From Henriciella marina DSM 19595 (GTDB lineage: Bacteria > Pseudomonadota > Alphaproteobacteria > Caulobacterales > Hyphomonadaceae): a DNA stretch of 64,000 nt. The stretch lies in contig NZ_AQXT01000002.1 of assembly GCF_000376805.1 (NCBI RefSeq), positions 1,488,001 through 1,552,000 of the forward strand, read 5' to 3'. This document shows, in pieces, positions 17,555 through 25,580 of this stretch; positions within the stretch are counted from its first letter, which is position 1; each line of letters begins with the position of its first letter. The notes beneath the pieces are model-generated. The model was not told the DNA's origin, searched no databases, and was given only the letters and a program-made list of their open reading frames with translations. The translations under genes were made by a program, and so were the position numbers.

Positions 17555-18262
17555 ATGGCGATATCGACCAAATCCCTCGACTATGAACAGGGTGGACAGA
17601 TCTATGAAGGCTTCCTGGCCATGCCGGAAGGCGAGCCAAAGGCCGTCGTCCTGGTGTCCCATGCCTGGGGCGGACAGGATGATTTCGATCATGAAAAAGC
17701 AAAGATGCTGGCCGAATGGGGCTATGCCGGTTTCGCGCTGGACGTCTATGGCAAGGGCAAGCGCGGCTCCACCAAGGAAGAGAGCCAGGCCCTTATGGAG
17801 CCGCTGGCGTCAAACCGCGATGAGCTTCAGAACCGCCTGAAATACAGCCTGGAAACCGCCAAGAAAGAGTCCGGCTGCGACAAGGCTGCGGCCATCGGCT
17901 TCTGCTTTGGTGGTCTCTGCGTGCTGGACATGGCGCGGGCCGGTATGGACGTGGAGGGCGTTGCTTCCTTCCACGGGATTCTCGGCGCGCCGGGCAATAC
18001 GGACGGCCACAAGACCAAGTCGAAAGTCATCGCCCTGCATGGCTGGGACGACCCGATGGCCAAGCCTGAGGACGTCATGGCCTTCGCCAGGGAAATGACC
18101 GACGCTGGCGCCGACTGGCAGCTTCACGCTTTTGGCGGCACGATGCACGCCTTCACCAATCCACAGGCGAATGACCCCGACTTCGGCACCGTCTACAACC
18201 CGGCCGCTGAGCGGCGTAGCTTTGCAATCCTGAAGGACTTCCTCGAAGAGATCTTCGGCTAG
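17555..18262 (+). CDS. Dienelactone hydrolase family protein
   Basis: Alpha/beta hydrolase of the dienelactone hydrolase family, cytoplasmic. The nucleophile motif is GFCFGG (cysteine in place of serine, as in true dienelactone hydrolases), with HGWDDPM supplying the acid and GTMHAFTNP the histidine. VVLVSHAWGGQDDF gives the oxyanion strand. AAGGA lies nine bases before ATG 17555; ATGs at 17546 and 17549 are also in frame but sit too close to that site. The last codon shares a palindromic CTAG with the stop of the convergent acylase. Whether the substrate is a dienelactone is not readable. Confidence 0.85.
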   Translation: MAISTKSLDYEQGGQIYEGFLAMPEGEPKAVVLVSHAWGGQDDFDHEKAKMLAEWGYAGFALDVYGKGKRGSTKEESQALMEPLASNRDELQNRLKYSLETAKKESGCDKAAAIGFCFGGLCVLDMARAGMDVEGVASFHGILGAPGNTDGHKTKSKVIALHGWDDPMAKPEDVMAFAREMTDAGADWQLHAFGGTMHAFTNPQANDPDFGTVYNPAAERRSFAILKDFLEEIFG

Positions 18263-20412
18263 TCGGTCCAGCGCGGACGGTAGGTCCGCTCGGCATTTTC
18301 TTCTACGGCGGCGCGTTCGATCAGGGCGCGCCGCCATTTCATATCGGCAAAGAGCGGAGCCTGGTCGTCATAATGCGGCGAGGTTTCATCCAGCGTGGCA
18401 GCGCCAAACTGGTGAATGACCTCAGCCGTCTGCTCGCCATCCTCATCCCACTCCACCAGCGCAATCCAAGTGTCGCCAGCCGCGGCATGCAGCTCACCAT
18501 CATCGCGGATCTCAGCTGGATAGATTGCGCGCAGCGTATCCGGCCCACCATCGAGCGGCACATCCGTGTCACCGCGCACCAGCCGGTTCACCTTGCCCCA
18601 TTCAGGGTCGATGCGGCCGTGATGCGTCATCAGCCATTCAACCGCGTCACGGAAGGCCTTTTCCGGTGGCGGCGGCGAACTGCCATCAAAGGATGAGCGT
18701 ACTTCCTGCACGACGGTCAGCACACCGAGCGCCGCATGCCGGTTCGCCCGGTCCGTTGACCGGTCCCACTCGGCCAGATGCAAGGCTGCCGCTGCGAGCG
18801 TTTCATCCTCGCTCCAGTCTTCCTCCACCACGGCAGCGATGACCGCTTCGGTCTGCGAACCTTCAGCGTAGGAAAGATCGAACTTGATATCGAGCAGGCG
18901 CTCCCGGCCGATCGGTTCGCCGTCACCGGTCAGCTCGATGATACGAAGAGAGCGGTTGGTCTGGTTTTCCTGAAGGCCGATGGCGGCGGGAAAATCATCC
19001 GATGACAGATTGTCCGCGCCATCGGTGGCTGAATAAGGCGTGTTGTTCGCATTGAAGATAAGACCGCTCTCCGGATTTATCAGCATCGGCACCTCATCGA
19101 AGGGAAGATAATCTTCCCAGACAAGGTCTGTCCGGTCGCCGGGCAGATCCTTGCGCCAGTCCCAGCCGGGCATCCTGTCAGGATATTGGGCGTTGTGGAC
19201 AAAGGCGATATTCCCTGCCCGGTCGGCATAAATGTAGTTGATGCTGGGCAACGCATTCATCGCCATCGCCGCCATGAAATCATCCAGCGACCGCGCCTTG
19301 TTGAGGCGATAATACTGCTCCAGCTGGCCGATCTCGCCGCGCCCGGCATAGCGGATGGCGTAGGTGCCGTGCTCGGCCTCGATCACCGGACCGTGGACGG
19401 TGCTCTTGAGCGCGCGCTTTGCCTTGAAGGCAAACGGTCCGAACAGACCCACGCGGATCTTGACGGTCTCTTCCTCGAAGTCACGCCACGCCCCATCAAG
19501 CCTGTATTGGTCGCCAGTCTCATTGACCTCCAGCCGGTAGACATCGGCAAGATCCGGCTTGTTGACCGTATTGGCCCAGCCAAGGTCGGCGTTGAAGCCA
19601 TGCAGGATAAGCGGTGTGCCGGGAAAGAGCCCGCCCGTCATGTTGAGGCCTTCCTCAGAAACAAGCTGGGCTTCCCACCAGGCCACCGGTCCGGTCATGG
19701 GCTGGTGCGAGTTGATGACGAGACGGGTCACGCCATCCCCGGAGCGTTCGGGCGAGACGGCGAAGGCGTTGGAGCCGCGCTCTGGCTGGCCTTTCGGCAC
19801 AGCGTGAAACGCTTCGCGTCCGCCGCTTGGATCAAGCGCGATCGCGGCCTCGCGCTCATCGCCGAAGAGGCCCATCAGCGTGCTGTCGAGGCCATAGAAG
19901 AACGGTGTCTTGAAGACAAAACCGGCCACGACATCCTCTGCCGTAAAGGGTGCAAGACCGGCCCAGGTCGCATCCGGATGCTCAGCGGCATAGAGGTTCA
20001 GCCCAGCCGCATAGGCCTCGGCGATTGCTTTGACGCTGGCTGGCACGTCGCTCTCATAGCGGCTCTCCATCGTGTCCCAGACACCGAGCAGCGCGACGAT
20101 ATAATCTGTCGGCGCAGCCCCTGCCCCGTCATAGCGGGCGAGCACACCGCGTCCTGCCGCGACGACGTTCTGGATGGTCTCATAATCATCTTCTGCATGC
20201 GCATAGGCGACCCCGAACACCACATCGGCGTCCCGCGCGCCATAGATATGCGGCACGCCCCAATTGTCGCGGATGATCTCGACATCGTAGGCCGCCGACG
20301 CCGCCGCGAGGTCGTCTGGCGGCGGATTTGAGCCGACAGGGTCCCACAGCCAGACGGCCAGACCGATCAGCACCAGAACGACGAGTGCCAGCCCCCATTT
20401 CAGGATCCGCAT
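18259..20412 (-). CDS. Penicillin acylase family N-acyl amide hydrolase
   Basis: Ntn-hydrolase precursor of 717 residues, exported to the periplasm and autocleaved to alpha and beta chains. An N-terminal membrane/signal helix (WGLALVVLVLIGLAVWL) precedes the alpha chain (DVEIIRDNWGVPHIYG). The cleavage and catalytic site is RGSNAFAV, with Ser214 predicted as the beta-chain nucleophile. Later GWANTVNKPDLADVY and SINYIYADRAGNIAF match the family. Homologues cleave penicillins, acyl-homoserine lactones or other N-acyl amides. GGGAGG precedes the ATG. It is third in an operon with a membrane dipeptidase and an NhaC-type antiporter, suggesting amide or peptide catabolism. Confidence 0.87.
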   Translation of the reverse strand: MRILKWGLALVVLVLIGLAVWLWDPVGSNPPPDDLAAASAAYDVEIIRDNWGVPHIYGARDADVVFGVAYAHAEDDYETIQNVVAAGRGVLARYDGAGAAPTDYIVALLGVWDTMESRYESDVPASVKAIAEAYAAGLNLYAAEHPDATWAGLAPFTAEDVVAGFVFKTPFFYGLDSTLMGLFGDEREAAIALDPSGGREAFHAVPKGQPERGSNAFAVSPERSGDGVTRLVINSHQPMTGPVAWWEAQLVSEEGLNMTGGLFPGTPLILHGFNADLGWANTVNKPDLADVYRLEVNETGDQYRLDGAWRDFEEETVKIRVGLFGPFAFKAKRALKSTVHGPVIEAEHGTYAIRYAGRGEIGQLEQYYRLNKARSLDDFMAAMAMNALPSINYIYADRAGNIAFVHNAQYPDRMPGWDWRKDLPGDRTDLVWEDYLPFDEVPMLINPESGLIFNANNTPYSATDGADNLSSDDFPAAIGLQENQTNRSLRIIELTGDGEPIGRERLLDIKFDLSYAEGSQTEAVIAAVVEEDWSEDETLAAAALHLAEWDRSTDRANRHAALGVLTVVQEVRSSFDGSSPPPPEKAFRDAVEWLMTHHGRIDPEWGKVNRLVRGDTDVPLDGGPDTLRAIYPAEIRDDGELHAAAGDTWIALVEWDEDGEQTAEVIHQFGAATLDETSPHYDDQAPLFADMKWRRALIERAAVEENAERTYRPRWTD

Positions 20413-20478
20413 GACGAAGCCTCCCTCTTGCTTCTTCTTATATTTTTTGAATGCCCCTCGGCACTTTCCGTCAGGCTA

Positions 20479-21855
20479 TCAGAGTGTCACGGCGATGCCA
20501 GCCGCGAGATAACCGATCACCGCCAGCAGGCCTGTCACCAGCGCATAGGGCAGCTGCGTGCGCACATGATCGATATGGTCACATTCGGCCGCGAGGCTGG
20601 CGATGATAGATGTATCGGAAATGGGCGAGCAGTGGTCGCCGAAAACGCCGCCGCCGAGCACCGCAGCAAGCGCCAGCGATGGCGGCACGCCGCTGCCAAG
20701 CGCCAGCGGGATGGCGACTGGCACCAGAATGCCATAGGTGCCCCAGCTCGTCCCCGTCGTGAACGACGTGATGCCCGCCACGATGAAGACGATTGCCGGA
20801 AGTGTCCAGGCAAAGGGAATACCTGCTGCAAGGCTGCCCAGAACTTCGCCTGTGCCCAGTGCCTTCAGACTGGCGCCAAGGACGAGCGCGAGAAAGATCA
20901 CCGTCACGGCGGGCAGAAGATCGCCCATCCCCTTGAAGCCGATCTCGATGAGGCTGCCTTTTTTCTCCTTGCCGGAGCGGGCGAGCAGGATGAAGGCAAG
21001 CGCCGTCGCAAGGCAGACCGCCCAGAGGATCGACTGTGATCCTGACCCTTCGAGCATATTGCCATTGCCGGTCCACAGCATGAAGCCAAGCGCGCCGCCA
21101 ACCAGCACCAGCAGAGGCAGGCCCATATTGAGCGCACTGCCGCTGCCCGTTTCCTCTTCGGGGCCATCGTCATTTGCCGCCATCATGAGGGTTTCGCGCG
21201 TTCGCATTGGCCCAAACGTACGGTCCCCAAGTACGGTGATCCAGACCCCGGCGACCGTCAGCAGCGCATAGAAATTTAGCGGGATCGTCGCGACCAGAAC
21301 GGCCAGAGGATTGCCAAGGTCATATTCGGAAATAAGGCCCAGCACGAAAGCGCCCCAGCCGTTGAGCAGGATAAGAATGCTGACAGGCGCGGACGTGGAA
21401 TCGATGATATAGGCCAGCCGCGCGCGGCTCATCTTGAGCCGGTCAAATAGCGGCCGACCCATGATGCCGGTCGTCAGCAGGCTGATATTGGTCTCCACGA
21501 AGATGAGCGTACCCGTCAGCGCCGTGACCGCGCCAGCCCGGCGCCTTGTGCCAGCCGCACCTGTGCGTTCCAGCCAGTTGACCATGCCCGCAATGCCGCC
21601 CGAGCGGCGCATATATTCGATCAGCGCCCCGATGATCAGGCAGAAGAGCAGGATGCGCGTATTGCCTTCATTGCCGAATATGGAAACGGCCCGCTCAACG
21701 CTCGCCAGCAAGCCGAGCGCCGGATTGAAATCGGCGTTCAGCGTTTCGGATGTCCAGATAGCAAGGCCAAGCGCCCAGTAGACATTGCGGCTCCAGACCG
21801 CGATCGCCAGCGCAAGCAAAGGCGGGAGAAGCGTTAGCCAGTCTGCCAAGAGCAC
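20479..21855 (-). CDS. NhaC-family Na+/H+ antiporter-like transporter
   Basis: Inner-membrane secondary transporter with about eleven to twelve helices. GGGVFGDHCSPISDTSI near residue 410 is the NhaC-family signature, and FVETNISLLTTGIMG is the matching internal repeat element of the first half. The frame begins with GTG 21855, but GGGAGGA is only a few bases before it; TTG 21849 would have better spacing, so the start is uncertain by two codons. It lies between dipeptidase and acylase genes (24 and 66 bases apart), so uptake of peptides or amino acids is as plausible as sodium export. Confidence 0.85.
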   Translation of the reverse strand: MLLADWLTLLPPLLALAIAVWSRNVYWALGLAIWTSETLNADFNPALGLLASVERAVSIFGNEGNTRILLFCLIIGALIEYMRRSGGIAGMVNWLERTGAAGTRRRAGAVTALTGTLIFVETNISLLTTGIMGRPLFDRLKMSRARLAYIIDSTSAPVSILILLNGWGAFVLGLISEYDLGNPLAVLVATIPLNFYALLTVAGVWITVLGDRTFGPMRTRETLMMAANDDGPEEETGSGSALNMGLPLLVLVGGALGFMLWTGNGNMLEGSGSQSILWAVCLATALAFILLARSGKEKKGSLIEIGFKGMGDLLPAVTVIFLALVLGASLKALGTGEVLGSLAAGIPFAWTLPAIVFIVAGITSFTTGTSWGTYGILVPVAIPLALGSGVPPSLALAAVLGGGVFGDHCSPISDTSIIASLAAECDHIDHVRTQLPYALVTGLLAVIGYLAAGIAVTL

Positions 21856-21879
21856 TCCTCCCTCTTGTGCCTGTTTCGC

Positions 21880-23208
21880 CTAGTTCAGGACGTTCGGCGA
21901 TCCGAGTGAAGACGTCCGCGCCTCTTCGGCCTGACGCAGAAGGCGCAGCATGTTGCCGCTCCAGAACTGCTCGATTTCGGCCTCGCTATAGCCAGCCTCA
22001 AGTAGAGCTGCGGTGACCTTTGGCAGGAAGGTGATGTCGCTCATTCCCTCGACGCCGCCGCCGCCATCCCAGTCGGCGCCCATGCCGACGTGGTCAGGAC
22101 CGACAAGATCCAGTGCGTAGAGCAGGTGTTCCATGAACTTCTCGAAGCTGGAACGCGGTGCCGGGTACTGCGCATCGACCTCATCGCGTGCGGTCCTGTA
22201 TTCCTCGCGCGTTTCATCGTCGACATCGTAATAGCCGCCGCCAAATCTCTCTTCCAGCGCGGCCATGGCTTCCTGGCGCTCGGCCGATGGCTCCAGCGCT
22301 TCAAGATAGCCGCCATAGGCATTGATCTGGATAACACCGCCATCGTCAGCGACGGCCGTCAGAAGTTCATCCGGAATGTTGCGGAAATGGTCATAAACGC
22401 CATCAACGCCAGTGTGCGACAGGATGATCGGCGTCGTCGACAGCTCGATCATGTCGTAGACCGTCTCATCGGCCGCATGCGAGCCATCAAGCACCATGCC
22501 GAGCTCATTGGCCTTGCGAATGAGATCCTCGCCAAGCGGGGAAAGTCCGCCGAATGAGGCTTCGGAGACATCGGTCGCACTGTCAGCAAACTGATTGTCG
22601 CGGAAGTGGACAGGCGCCACCATGCGGAGGCCGCCAATGTAAAACGTCTCCAGCAGGGAAATATCCGTGCCTAGAGGATAGGCATTTTCCATACTCTGAT
22701 AGACCACCCGCTTGCCGTCATCAGCGATACGCTTTGCGTCATCTGCCCTGAAGGCCAGCTCGACCTCGTCGCCATATTTGGCGGCAAGTTCGCGGATCGA
22801 CATCTGGCGCAGCATGGCCGCATTACGGGCCGCGTCATAGGACGCCTCATCCAGCGGCCCCTGCGCGGTGAAGATGACCCAGAACCCGCCATCGAGCCCG
22901 CCTTCTTTCATGCGCGGCAGATCGACATGGGTGCCGTCTTCTTCAAAAGTCTGGCGCACCGAGAAATCGTATTCATTATTATGGAAATAGGCTGGCGTAT
23001 CGAGGTGGGTGTCCATGACCAGCATGCCCTGATGGATGGCATCGACGTTCTGCGACACGCTACTCGTCGCTGGCGTGTCGGCCGGGCTCTGCGCCTCTGC
23101 TGCCGGGATGATCTCGCTGCCGCTTGGCTCTGCGTCCGGATTACATGCGGCCAGAACCGTAACTGCGGCGGCCACCATCAGACCATTGCGAAAGCTGAAA
23201 CCCATCAT
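21880..23208 (-). CDS. Membrane dipeptidase (peptidase M19) lipoprotein
   Basis: Zinc-dependent renal-dipeptidase family enzyme that would hydrolyse dipeptides, some with D-residues, in the periplasm. The signal ends in lipobox LAAC (about residue 22), followed by a low-complexity linker. VMDTHLDTPAYF carries the metal-binding HxD, LDGSHAADETVYDMI and PIILSHTGVDGV supply later histidines, and HVGMGADWDGGG is the conserved C-terminal block. At 442 residues it is long for M19 because of an inserted charged segment around EERFGGGYYDVDDETREEYR. It is first in the operon with the antiporter and acylase. Confidence 0.9.
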   Translation of the reverse strand: MMGFSFRNGLMVAAAVTVLAACNPDAEPSGSEIIPAAEAQSPADTPATSSVSQNVDAIHQGMLVMDTHLDTPAYFHNNEYDFSVRQTFEEDGTHVDLPRMKEGGLDGGFWVIFTAQGPLDEASYDAARNAAMLRQMSIRELAAKYGDEVELAFRADDAKRIADDGKRVVYQSMENAYPLGTDISLLETFYIGGLRMVAPVHFRDNQFADSATDVSEASFGGLSPLGEDLIRKANELGMVLDGSHAADETVYDMIELSTTPIILSHTGVDGVYDHFRNIPDELLTAVADDGGVIQINAYGGYLEALEPSAERQEAMAALEERFGGGYYDVDDETREEYRTARDEVDAQYPAPRSSFEKFMEHLLYALDLVGPDHVGMGADWDGGGGVEGMSDITFLPKVTAALLEAGYSEAEIEQFWSGNMLRLLRQAEEARTSSLGSPNVLN

Positions 23209-23278
23209 CGTCGATACCCTTCTTGTTCAATCTTGCCCATTACCATCAGAAGCCGGCCCGTCCTGCAATCAGCGAGTT

Positions 23279-24586
23279 TCATTCGCTCCGCGTTTTGCGA
23301 AGCTCTGCCCAGCGCTTCAGCCGTTCGGCAATCGGGCCTTCGCGGCCCTCACCCTTTGGCTGATAGAAGCTCTCGCGCTTCATGCCATCGGGAAAATAAT
23401 TCTGACCTGAGAAGCCCTCTTCGGCGTCATGGTCATAGGCATAGCCCTTGCCATAGCCTTCGCCCTTCATGAATGCGGTCGGCGCGTTCAGAATGTGCTT
23501 TGGCGGCATCAAAGAGCCGGTTTCCTTGGCAGAGCGCTGCGCCGCTTTCCAGGCCGAATAGACCGCATTGGACTTTGGCGCGGTCGCGAGATGCACGACA
23601 GCATGCGCCAGCGCCAGTTCGCCTTCAGGGCTGCCAAGGCGCTCATAGGTGCGGGCCGCTTCAGCACAGACCATCAGCGCGGTCGGATCAGCCAGGCCGA
23701 TATCCTCGCTGGCCATACGGACAATACGCCGTGCCAGATAGAGCGGGTCCTCGCCGCCGGTGATCATCCGCGCGAACCAGTAGAGCGCCGCATCCGGGTC
23801 AGACCCGCGCACCGATTTGTGCAGGGCCGAGATGAGATTGTAATGCTCCTCGCGGTCCTTGTCATAGGCTGGCGCGCGTTTCTGGAGCGCCTGGCTCAGC
23901 GCTTCGGCGCTCAGCGTCTTGCCCTCATCGGCCAGCGTGAAGGCCTGCTCGGCAAGGTTCAGCATGTAGCGCCCATCGCCATCGGCCATGTCGATCAGCG
24001 CTTCGCGGGCGCGGGCCTCCAGCGGCAGTTTGCGGCCTTCAAGCTTTTCTGCCCGCGCCAGCAACTCTTCGAGCGCGTCCGGTCCTAGCCGCTTCAGCGT
24101 CAAGACAGCGCAGCGAGAGAGAAGCGCACCATTGATCTCGAAGCTCGGATTCTCCGTCGTCGCGCCAACAAGCGTGACGACGCCCGCCTCAACGAAAGGC
24201 AGAAAGCCATCCTGCTGGGCACGGTTGAAGCGGTGGATCTCATCCACAAACAGCAGCGTGCCCTTGCCCGTATTGCGGCGGTTCTCCGCCCGGTCGAACG
24301 CCGCGCGAAGATCTTTGACGCCCGAAAAGACTGCGCTGATCGCCTCAAACTCGAGATCGGTTTCCTTGGCCAGCAGGCGCGCAATCGTCGTCTTGCCGAC
24401 ACCGGGCGGCCCCCAGAAGATGATCGAGCCAAGCCGGCTCGTCTTCAGCATCCGTCCGAGCGCTCCATCGGGGCCGAGCAGATGGTACTGGCCGACAACC
24501 TCCGACAGGGTCTGCGGGCGCAGACGGTCGGCCAGCGGCCGCGGCGCGTCGTCTTTCATGCCTGAGGCTGCGAAGAGATCACTCAT
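23279..24586 (-). CDS. rarA: RarA/MgsA replication-associated AAA+ ATPase
   Basis: Clamp-loader-like AAA+ ATPase that acts at stalled replication forks with SSB. PLADRLRPQTLSEVVGQYHL is the RarA start. Walker A is GPPGVGKTT, Walker B FVDEIHRFN, sensor 1 LVGATTENPSFEIN, and arginine finger region SRCAVLTL. The C-terminal tetramerisation domain has YNLISALHKSVRGSDPDAAL and PKHILNAPTAFMK. The start is placed at ATG 24586 with a TAGGTG site upstream; an in-frame GTG at 24595 is less likely. It is divergent from the TauD-like gene with 55 bases between starts. Confidence 0.93.
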   Translation of the reverse strand: MSDLFAASGMKDDAPRPLADRLRPQTLSEVVGQYHLLGPDGALGRMLKTSRLGSIIFWGPPGVGKTTIARLLAKETDLEFEAISAVFSGVKDLRAAFDRAENRRNTGKGTLLFVDEIHRFNRAQQDGFLPFVEAGVVTLVGATTENPSFEINGALLSRCAVLTLKRLGPDALEELLARAEKLEGRKLPLEARAREALIDMADGDGRYMLNLAEQAFTLADEGKTLSAEALSQALQKRAPAYDKDREEHYNLISALHKSVRGSDPDAALYWFARMITGGEDPLYLARRIVRMASEDIGLADPTALMVCAEAARTYERLGSPEGELALAHAVVHLATAPKSNAVYSAWKAAQRSAKETGSLMPPKHILNAPTAFMKGEGYGKGYAYDHDAEEGFSGQNYFPDGMKRESFYQPKGEGREGPIAERLKRWAELRKTRSE

Positions 24587-24641
24587 GATGAACACCTAGC
24601 CCGCCTCGTCCCTCGTGATAAGGTGGCAGGTGGAGGAAACC

Positions 24642-25499
24642 ATGACACTGACCATCACCAAAAGCGGTGAGGCGTGCGGGGCGACTGTTACAGGCGCAGA
24701 CCTGAGCCGCCCGCTGGATGAGAGGACCGTCGCCGAGATCCGGGGCGCCTGGCTCACCCATCACGTTCTCGCCTTTCCTGAGCAAAACTTGAGCGACGAT
24801 GACCTGGAGCGCTTCACCCAGTATTTCGGGCCGTTCGGCGATGATCCATTCATCGCCCCCATCCCCGGGCGTGAGCACATCATCGCTGTGAAAAGGGATG
24901 CAGCCGAGACCGGGCCGGTTTTCGCCGAAACCTGGCATTCCGACTGGAGCTTTCAGGCACATCCGCCCGCGGGGACCTGCCTTTATGGCATCACCATCCC
25001 GCCGGTTGGCGGCGATACACTGTTCACCAATCAGCACAAGGCGCTGGCCGAGATGCCAGACGAGCTGCGCGCCAAGCTGGAAGGCAAGATGGCGATCCAT
25101 TCAGCCCGCAATGGCTATGGCAAGGCAGGCCTCTACGGCGCCAGGGATGAAGGCCGCAGTATGGATATCCGCTCGTCCGACGAGGCGATGGCGACGCAGC
25201 TTCACCCGATCATTCGCAAACACCCCGAAACCGGGGAGGAAGGCCTCTTCGGTTGTGCCGGCTACATTATCGGCATTGAGGGCATGGACGAGGAGGAAAG
25301 CTTTGCCCTCCTCACCGAGCTATACCGCTGGCAGACACGGCCTGAGTTTCAGTACCGCCACAAATGGCAATCAGGCATGCTGGTCATGTGGGATAACCGC
25401 TCATGTCTCCACATGGCCACCGGCGGCTATCAAGGCCATGACCGTCTGCTCCACCGCACGACAATCGGTGCGCGCAAAGCGGTCTCCGCCTCAGCCTAG
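24642..25499 (+). CDS. TauD/TfdA-family Fe(II)/2-oxoglutarate dioxygenase
   Basis: Non-haem iron dioxygenase of the taurine dioxygenase family. AETWHSDWSF provides the H-x-D metal ligands, and HRTTIGA near the C-terminus provides the distal histidine with the 2-oxoglutarate arginine a few residues later. GGDTLFTNQHKALAEMP is the conserved strand following the first ligands. ATG 24642 has GGAGGA at good spacing; the longer frame from 24615 lacks a site. Family members cleave sulfonates, aryloxyalkanoates or other acids, and the substrate here is unknown. No transporter for sulfonates is adjacent. Confidence 0.88.
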   Translation: MTLTITKSGEACGATVTGADLSRPLDERTVAEIRGAWLTHHVLAFPEQNLSDDDLERFTQYFGPFGDDPFIAPIPGREHIIAVKRDAAETGPVFAETWHSDWSFQAHPPAGTCLYGITIPPVGGDTLFTNQHKALAEMPDELRAKLEGKMAIHSARNGYGKAGLYGARDEGRSMDIRSSDEAMATQLHPIIRKHPETGEEGLFGCAGYIIGIEGMDEEESFALLTELYRWQTRPEFQYRHKWQSGMLVMWDNRSCLHMATGGYQGHDRLLHRTTIGARKAVSASA

Positions 25500-25580
25500 A
25501 ACTTCGTCCAGACTGGCGCCCGATGCGACCCGTACCCACTATGGGACGGCATGAACGAAGGCGAATTGAAAGTCTGAAGG

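Noticed and set aside
19186-20331. 381-codon open frame antisense to the penicillin acylase gene
   Set aside because: The acylase frame carries all family motifs; the antisense product is unrecognisable.
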